This document shows positions 57,662 through 64,000 of a stretch of DNA of 64,000 nucleotides, in pieces. Below the pieces are notes generated by a model. It worked only from the letters and a program-made list of their open reading frames with translations. It searched no databases and was not told the origin of the DNA. The translations under genes and the position numbers were made by a program. Positions within the stretch are counted from its first letter, which is position 1; each line of letters begins with the position of its first letter. The stretch is taken from positions 2,847,280 through 2,911,279 of the forward strand of contig JAJEKV010000075.1 in assembly GCA_021234155.1 (NCBI GenBank), read 5' to 3'. This stretch comes from Isoetes taiwanensis. Lineage: Eukaryota; Streptophyta; Lycopodiopsida; Isoetales; Isoetaceae.

Positions 57662-59605
57662 CCTGTTTTTCCTTTCAGCAACCCCATTTTGTTGGGGACT
57701 GTACCTACAAGTTAGTTGCCTCTTGATGCCATGTTTGATGCAAAAATGTCTGAATTTTTCTGATAAATACTCTCCCCCTCTGTCAGATCTTATGCACTTG
57801 AGTTTTTGGCCAGTTTCTCTTTCCATTTCAGCTACAAATTGTTTGAAAGCTTGAAGTGCTTGTGACTTTCTTGTCAAACAATAAATTTTGCATTTTCTAC
57901 TATAGTCATCAATGAATGTAATAAAATATCTATGATTTGTTCTACTTCTTACATTCAAAGGACCACATAAATCTGTATGAACAAGTTCTAATACCTGACT
58001 TGTCTTTGATTCTCTTTTCTTGAAGGGTAATCGATTCAGTTTGCCAATTGCACACCCTTCACAAATTGGATTTTCTTCACCATCACTGTAATTTATGGCA
58101 CCTAATTTCTTCAAGGCTTTCAGATTATGGAAGTGTGTGTGAGCTAATCTATTGTGCCATAATTCCAAATTTGGTTCTTGAATTACATTGACATTGCTTG
58201 CCACAAGACCACTCATTTGAAACAAATTCCCAACTCTTTTTGCTCGAAATTTCAAGATTCCATTCATAAGCACATTACATTCTTTTGAGTCAAAAGTGAC
58301 TTTGTATCCCAAGTCAACAAGCTGACTTACAGAAATCAAATTTTTAATGATTACTGGCACACACAAAACTTCTTCTATATTTACAATCTTCCCATCCAAA
58401 TCTTCAAGTTGTAATAGCCCTTTGCCTTGGATTTCAGTTAAGGCTCCATTTCCAACTTGAATTTGCTTAGAGTTTGTTGGGGACAAATTTCTAAGCAACT
58501 CAGCTGACTTTACAACTGATCTTTCAGCTCCAGAATCAACTACAAGCAAATCAGAGTTATCAGAATTATATTTTCCATGAATAACAGCAAAGGTATTGGT
58601 TACCTCCTCATCTTGATCACCAATCTCAACTTTGCCTTTATCCTCAACTTCTCTAGTCAAGTATGCTTTTTCAGTGTTCCTTCCTCGACCTCTGTTTGAA
58701 CTTCCTCCCCTTTCCCTTCTAGATTTCTTTGGAGTAGGACATTTTGCAGCCATATGCCCTCTCCCTCCACAATTAAAGCAATTGAATTCTTTTTCCTTTT
58801 TTAATTTTGGGCACTCACTTTTGTAGTGCCCCTGCTCATGACACTGATAACAAGTGACTTTATCCTTCTTTTTAATGAATAATACTTCAGGATTTTCTTG
58901 ATTTTGCCTTAGTATCTTTTTCTGTTCCCATTCTGTCCTTAGAAGATTCTCAGCCTCTTCCTTGGATCTACAAGTGTTTCTTACAAACAAAGCCAAGTTT
59001 TCATTCTCACTTATGGCTCTAGAAATTTGAAGTACCTGACTCCTCTCAGAAATAATGGTACCTGCTCCTTCCAGATCAGCTATCATATTGTCAAATTTGT
59101 TGAAGAACTCAACTACATCTTCTTCTTCTCTAAGTTTTAAATTTCTCAACTCATTTTCAAGTAAATCCAGTTGTGAGGATGTTTTTTCTTCATAATGACT
59201 CAAAAGAAATTTCCACATGTCCTTAGGACTAAGAGATCTGAGTTTCAATCTAATAGTAGGACTGACTTTGCAAGAAATAATACCTTGAGCTTCCTTGAGT
59301 TTTGCTTGAAGTGATTTCCCTGCACCAGCTGCTCCAGCCAGGCTACTTGTACTTTTACCTGCTGCACCTTCTGCTGTACCAGCACCTTTAGAAGTTTGTC
59401 CTGCTCCTCCTGCCACTGATTCTGCTGAGCCAGTTCTGACCAAACCCCCAGTGCTAACTGCTAAGGTACTGGTAGGATCTACCAGTTCCCACAAGTCTTC
59501 TACCTCTAGGATGTGAATCATGGCATCCTTCCACACTTGGAAACCAGGTCCACCCTTGTAGACCTCCACCTGATTCAGAAGACTAGCCCCAAATCTGCTA
59601 GACAT
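57605..59605 (-). pseudogene. Copia gag, protease and integrase N-terminus
   Basis: The ATG at 59605 (MSSRFGAS) lies 21 bases from the LTR; the open frame extends to the LTR edge but only with GTG. Domains: Gag with two zinc knuckles (CYQCHEQGHYKSEC and CFNCGGRGHMAAKC, both CX2CX4HX4C), protease with VVDSGAERSVV, the pre-integrase zinc finger (HNRLAHTHFHNL...CEGCAIGK), and the integrase core with HTDLCGPL, RSDRGGEY and QQNGVAERKN. The frame ends in the 166-bp insert. An Ala/Gly/Ser-rich insert lies near residues 55-110 of Gag. Gag and protease look intact. Confidence 0.93.
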
Positions 59606-59613
59606 ATCTGTAG

Positions 59614-59625
59614 GCTCTGATACCA
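59614..59625 (-). other. Copia primer binding site
   Basis: Minus-strand TGGTATCAGAGC, one base from the 5' LTR, complementary to initiator methionine tRNA. Confidence 0.93.
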
Positions 59626-59626
59626 C

Positions 59627-60382
59627 TGTTAGAAAATGATAACCTTAGATAAATGCCTAGCAAGATAACTTATTTTCTTAAATCACTTTGCTTATGAACA
59701 TTCAAGCTTGGGAGCCACAATATGGTCACTAATCCCAACTTGATCAAAGCAAGCCAATTCCAAATAATCACAAACAACTTCCTCTAGTAATGAGAGTGAA
59801 GCAAATATAAGCACAAAATATTCTTGAGTGCAACCACACTATAGTTCAAATGTAACTAAATGGTAGAACCATTAGAAAACCTTAATGAACACTGTAGCAC
59901 TGCTACTGTAGCTATGGTATTGACCAATATACTGTAGCTACAGTTGACCGTCGGCTTCCTTGCTAAATCGTCCTTCAAATGTCTTCTACGATTGCCAAGA
60001 ATAATCTTCTGAAGCCGTGCCTAGCTAGTACAACCTCTATTGCATATATACGAGCAAATCCGGCGGTGCAGGAGCAGATCGAACTGCTAAACTGGGAAGA
60101 ACTTCATTGCACATATATCCCACAGGCCTGGTCATGGTATCGGGCCTTTTTCAAACCATTGAAACTAGATTTTCATAAACAATTCAATCTAGGTTTCATT
60201 TCGAGTTAAACCTTTAAACAATAGTGAATCATTCCAATCTCAACTCTATAGTGCAACCATAATCTTAGCATTAGGTATCAATCATTTCTTGCTTCTTGAC
60301 CTTTGTGTAACATCACAGACATCACAGTTAGTCAGACAAATAGGTTCATCATTGTCAACTATAAGCTGAACAAATATTAACA
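59627..60382 (-). repeat. Copia 5' LTR
   Basis: The 756-bp partner of 54481-55236, with the outer target duplication CCCAA at 60383-60387. Confidence 0.95.
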
Positions 60383-60387
60383 CCCAA

Positions 60388-62069
60388 GAAGTCCCGCCAA
60401 ATGGCAAACTTCCGCTCTACTAATCCCGGGAACACCAGAAAGCTTTAAAATAGCTTGTACCTGAGTCGAGGAATCAGAGAGGCTGCAGGCTGCTGAATCC
60501 CCTGAAAGATCCACAACCGCCGCCGCTTCCAAATCAACCACACCAACCAAGCCACGCCGCGGATGCAAGGCTTCGCCGCAAGAAGCGGCCAAGCACCGAG
60601 ATACACATGAAGGCGACAAGCTGGCGGCTAGTCAATCTCACCTGAAATAGAGCCTTGACCCAATCCCGGCGGACTGCAAGTGAGGGCATAAAACCGCACA
60701 ATGCTCCACGGTCTCATGATGAAGGCCACAACAAGGGCAAAGAGGGCTCACACCCAGTCTAAACCCGACTCACAAGGACATTCACCCGACTGGCCAGTGC
60801 ACCACCGCCCGCGAAAGCACCCTAACCTTCGGTGGGGGAAGTGAGCTCCATGTCCACGTCCCAAACCGAAGCGCCATCGAGAACCCGGAAGGCTGCGAGA
60901 CCACTTGCACGAAGGGGCGAGTGTCATGAATAGCCAACACCCGGTAACAAGACCGCACAAAACAAGAAGGCACAACATCCTGATGAACCTTCCAAACCCG
61001 CACCACCACATCATCCCGAGGGACTATAGGTATGTGTAGCGGAATACTCCCCACCACTTGTTCCCGGATAGCTCTGGCCACGCGCCCTTCGAGCAAAAAA
61101 GCGAGGTCGAAAGAACTCCCACGAAGCTAGCCGACCACCCCAATACCAATCCTCCAAGGTGAGCACGACGGCTTCGCCTCCAAGCGAACTCAAGTCCCGA
61201 GCATGCATGCACGATGGCGACCAAGGGCAAGTGCGTAGGGGGTAGAGGAACCCACAAGAAAGGAGAAGAGTGGTTATAAACTGAGGCATAATCTAGCTGG
61301 AAGAGCACACGCACATGATCCCAAGCCCGCAACACCCCCGTGAGAAAAGGGGATGCATGTGGGAAAGGCCGGAGACCATACAACAAAGTGCCGTGGCAAC
61401 TCCACATGCACAGACGGCTTCCCAAACGCCACACAATGGCGAAGAGATCGCAACAACAAATACTGCACCCGGAGAAGATGCTCCATCCTGCAGAGCGCTC
61501 CAAACAAACTTGGAGACCAACACCTTACTATGCAGTGCTAAATCCAGAATGGCCAAGCCCCCATCTTCCACCAAGCCACTTTAACAACCGCCCCTTCATC
61601 ATCCCCGCCCCACACAAAATTTTGAACAATCTTATCCAAAGCCTGTATCTTACCCTCAGGAGCTAACATCGCAGATGCTGTATACACATGAGTGCTACAA
61701 AGTACTGACTTGGCAATAGTGATCCGACCCGCCATGGACAACTTGCTACCCTTCCACCAATTGAGGTGTTTCTGCAACCCCTGCAAAATCTCATCCCACA
61801 CCCTCCCCATGGAAACATCCCCTCCAAAGGGAATACCCAACAGCTTAGTACACACATTACCTGGAAGCGCCTTCCAAGGGAATAGAGCCAAACAAGGGGG
61901 AGGCGGAGTCAGCTGGGCCCATAATGCGGAGCATTTACCCCAATTCAAAAGAATGCCTGAGGCCAAGGAGAAAGTATCCAGCAAACCCTTCACATTCCGC
62001 AAATTCCTCTCTTCTGCCACCAAGAAGAGGAAAGTGTCATCAGCGAACTGGTTAATAATCTGGTGACTA
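60388..62069 (-). pseudogene. LINE ORF2 C-terminal half
   Basis: An open segment from 62069 to 61538 reads RT palm and thumb: INQFADDTFLFL, SGILLNWGKC, KLLGIPFGG, LSMAGRITIAKSVL and IVQNFVWGG. Downstream pieces in other frames (61574-60377) include VWKVHQD...SFVRSCYR-like and WSSLPPPKVRVL text typical of the zf-RVT region, then LHHETVEHC with the finger ligands, and the tryptophan-rich C-terminus. Several frameshifts break it. Upstream RT and the endonuclease are lost by 5' truncation. Confidence 0.85.
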
Positions 62070-62078
62070 CCATATCTT

Positions 62079-62690
62079 GTTTCTAGTTGCAACTTACTTA
62101 TTACTTACAATCTTCCATTTGTTTTGCCTAACTTGTCTTTCCTTGTTGCCATTTGCATGTCCTTCCTAAAGTATGCCAACTTATAATTATAAATTATGTT
62201 AGCCCGTGTTTAGGCTTCTGATTCCATTAGGTTGTCCTACGAGCAACACTTTTTGGGGTGTCCCTTTTTTTTTCTTTTTTTTTTTTTTTTTGGGGGACCG
62301 AAAAAGAAGATTTCTCCAGTCAAAATTGCAATGTTTTTATTTGAGTTAGTAGATAACTAAATTTTCAATTGGAATATACTAAAAAGAAGATTTTTTCGAT
62401 TGAAATTGCAAAGTTTTTTATTGCGTTAGTAGGTAGATGTTAAGGACTGCACTAATTTTCAGTTAGAAACTTGAAATACTCGGCTATTTAGAGGATATTC
62501 CTTAGGAATATGAATTTTCAGTGGCTTGGAGTGTTTGATGAGACAAAAGGTGAACTAAAGTTAGTGTTGCCTATGCACTTACTACACGATGGAGAGGCAA
62601 CACGATGAGTTGCTAAGCTTTTTTATTTGTTGTGAATGGTATGCATGAAGCTTATAAATTTACTACGGATCTTGATTTACAAGTAGTCAA
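62079..62690 (-). repeat. Lipase upstream region, copy B, distal part
   Basis: It continues the match to copy A (50352-50974) after the LINE insertion, including the T-run near 62265-62292 and the TACTACGGATCTTGATTTAC end. It diverges from A at about 62684. Confidence 0.88.
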
Positions 62691-63214
62691 GGTCAACAAA
62701 GATGGCCTTTAAACATTTGCGGGCAACCAAAGTGCTCTCAAAGCTTGTTGACCTTGTTCCATTTTATAATCACTATATGAAGTACTCAACCTTGTTTGCC
62801 TTGCACTTGGTCCCGATATTCTTGTTTTATTATGACTACCACTTGGGCTACGAGACCTCAACATGTCTCCTTCCTCATTTTATTCATAAGAAATGATCCA
62901 TCCTAGGGGGGTTTTCCACACGGGATCGCCGTCCCATTTTTAGTCATTTCTACTTGTGCAAGTAAGCAATTGAAAATTTCCTGATCTTCTACAGGCAGTT
63001 TTATCACATGCCCATAGGATTTTCGTACAGCTCTTGCAGTCCTATTTTCTTTTGGGGGATGTCCTCTAAAAGAAAAACAAGACTATATTTCTCCATTAAT
63101 AGAATAGAATAGAATAGAATAGAATACTTCTCCATTAATCAAAATTCAATCATTCGTACTTGAAGTCATGCTTCATTGTCGGATTAACAAAATGGCATCT
63201 TCCGAGAAAGAATA
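62691..63214. other. Spacer beyond copy B
   Basis: A short inverted repeat, AAGGTCAACAA (62689-62699) and TTGTTGACCTT (62745-62755), stands at its start. A 64-codon frame at 62702-62896 has no domain. Otherwise nothing is recognised apart from the small repeat insertion at 63101-63127. Confidence 0.5.
63089..63139 (-). mobile_element. Tail-only retroinsertion (AGAAT)5
   Basis: TTCTCCATTAAT (63089-63100) and an identical 12-mer (63128-63139) flank AGAAT repeated five times plus AC. The flanks look like a target-site duplication, and the insert equals, on the other strand, the (TATTC)n tail of the GC-rich LINE. Confidence 0.65.
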
Positions 63215-63620
63215 TTTTTCTAGTTGAAATTGCAATGTTTTCATTTCGAGTTAGTAGATAGATAGATTTTTAATTGAAATATTTGCAAAGTTTTTTGTTG
63301 AGTTAGTAGGTAGGTAGGTGGTAAGGACTGTACTAATTTTTAGTAGTGGTAAGGCCACTACTCTTGATAATGAGATAATGAAATAATGAGCCAATGTAGT
63401 TAGATAAAAACTTTTTAATGTTATACCATATGTAAGATTACATTAGATCAACTCCAAAATTAACTTTCTTGGTTGCTCTTCAATAAAGTTGATCACATTT
63501 GTCATGCAAAGGGGGCTTCCACTACCAAAACGAAATTGTTGAAGAAACCCATGCCCAATACAAATGGACCTTAAGTCAAGTCAATCAAATTGTGTTTGTC
63601 ACTAGCATGGAAAACATTAA
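63215..63620 (-). repeat. Lipase upstream region, copy C, rearranged
   Basis: 63215-63348 matches the distal upstream segment of copy A (about 50590-50750). Directly beside it 63351-63600 matches the proximal segment (about 49531-49760, including AAACGAAATTGTTGAAGAAAC). The middle of the upstream region and all lipase codons are absent. Confidence 0.82.
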
Positions 63621-64000
63621 CGGCTATATACAGCCAAATGGTGATTTTTTAAGGGATATGGATATTATTTTATGGCGAATTTTATGAATACGGTTTTTTT
63701 TTTTTCTTCTTAAAATCGCCTTACTTTTCATCAACATTTGCAAAATAGTTTTCCCCTTTTTCTCTAAAAGAAAAGGGAATAGCCTTTCCATGTGCTAAAC
63801 TTTTTTTAGTTATCATTTAATAATAGTACGTTTTCAATGAAATTCGAAAAGATTTGCCACCTACCATCATAGAAACTTTTGGCGCTCTACATTAGTATCG
63901 GTTTTCTATTGCAAGAATTTAGTTCCTCGTTTATGAATAGCTAAGAAAGGAAAAAAAAAAAAGGTTTCTCCTCTCTTATTATGGACGCAAACAATAATGC
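63621..64000. other. AT-rich end of window
   Basis: T- and A-runs near 63686-63703 and 63949-63963. No gene or element could be supported. Confidence 0.4.

Larger units (their letters stand above)
54481..60382 (-). mobile_element. Complete young Ty1/Copia element
   Basis: Two 756-bp LTRs (54481-55236 and 59627-60382), start TGTTAG, end TTAACA, with one difference visible to me (C at 55147, T at 60293). Target duplication CCCAA at 54476-54480 and 60383-60387. PBS 59614-59625. Purine-rich tract beside 55237. The internal gene order is gag, protease, integrase, RT, RNase H, that is Copia. The near-identical LTRs say it inserted recently, yet the polyprotein is broken in at least five places, so this copy was probably mobilised in trans. 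Confidence 0.96.
54281..62069 (-). mobile_element. 5'-truncated LINE split by a Copia element
   Basis: Its A tail appears as a T-run at 54281-54309, the 3' UTR runs to 54480, then a Copia element is inserted, and ORF2 sequence continues from 60388 to 62069. Target duplication: CCTTATCTT (54272-54280) and CCATATCTT (62070-62078), 8 of 9 identical. The element is truncated in RT just before FADDTF. The sister fragment at 28293-28678 is the same family. Confidence 0.92.

Noticed and set aside
54833-60209. Identical 76-codon ORF in both Copia LTRs
   Set aside because: It is antisense to the element and identical simply because the LTRs are identical; no domain.

Overview
This window reads as nuclear DNA of a land plant with a large, transposon-filled genome. 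The evidence is a spliceosomal TAF12 pseudogene, a plant-type class 3 lipase (phospholipase A1-II family), plant L1-like LINEs, Copia and chromodomain Gypsy elements with initiator-Met primer binding sites, Helitrons, and a PIF/Harbinger transposase with an intron. A gymnosperm or another TE-rich vascular plant is my guess. Nothing here fixes the species. There are no prokaryotic operons, rRNA genes or CRISPR arrays.

Layout. 0.5-9.1 kb: an L1-like LINE whose ORF1 is split by a minus-strand Helitron (2404-5274); its 3' end is lost in an AT-rich array of ~220-bp repeats (9.2-10.0 kb). 10.2-11.3 kb: a second LINE relic in which an endonuclease fragment is fused in frame to the C-terminal zinc-finger region, ending in an (ATT)n tail. 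11.5-14.5 kb: a 3.2-copy ~672-bp tandem array, then a 416-bp tandem duplication of an exon-like segment. 16.2-27.5 kb: a minus-strand chromodomain Gypsy element with an extra 446-codon ORF upstream of gag and two large hairpins in its leader. 27.5-31.8 kb: LTR, Helitron and LINE/SINE ends. 32.2-33.9 kb: a PIF/Harbinger element whose transposase is predicted to splice in frame into a captured arginine methyltransferase 2 exon. 36.0-36.8 kb: a TAF12 pseudogene. 42.7-47.5 kb: a GC-rich decayed non-LTR element with a strongly structured 3' end. 48.2-49.5 kb: the only convincing intact host gene, a lipase on the minus strand. 49.5-64 kb: degenerate duplications of the lipase 5' end and upstream region, invaded in sequence by a Gypsy LTR fragment, a LINE and a young Copia element.

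The window records its own history. The LINE insertion at 54281-62069 has its empty site in the lipase copy at 50343-50351. The Copia insertion inside that LINE has its empty site in a sister LINE fragment at 28.3-28.7 kb. Removing the Helitron at 2404-5274 restores the LINE reading frame exactly.

The strongest candidates for undescribed biology are (1) twin leader hairpins of the Gypsy family whose apical stems differ in sequence but keep pairing in all four copies seen, together with the unusual extra ORF; (2) the transposase-methyltransferase fusion; and (3) the 3'-terminal RNA fold shared by the GC-rich LINE and a short element at 31.5 kb, with compensatory changes and a UUCG/GAAA loop swap. 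All identities come from reading motifs by eye; no database search or folding program was run.
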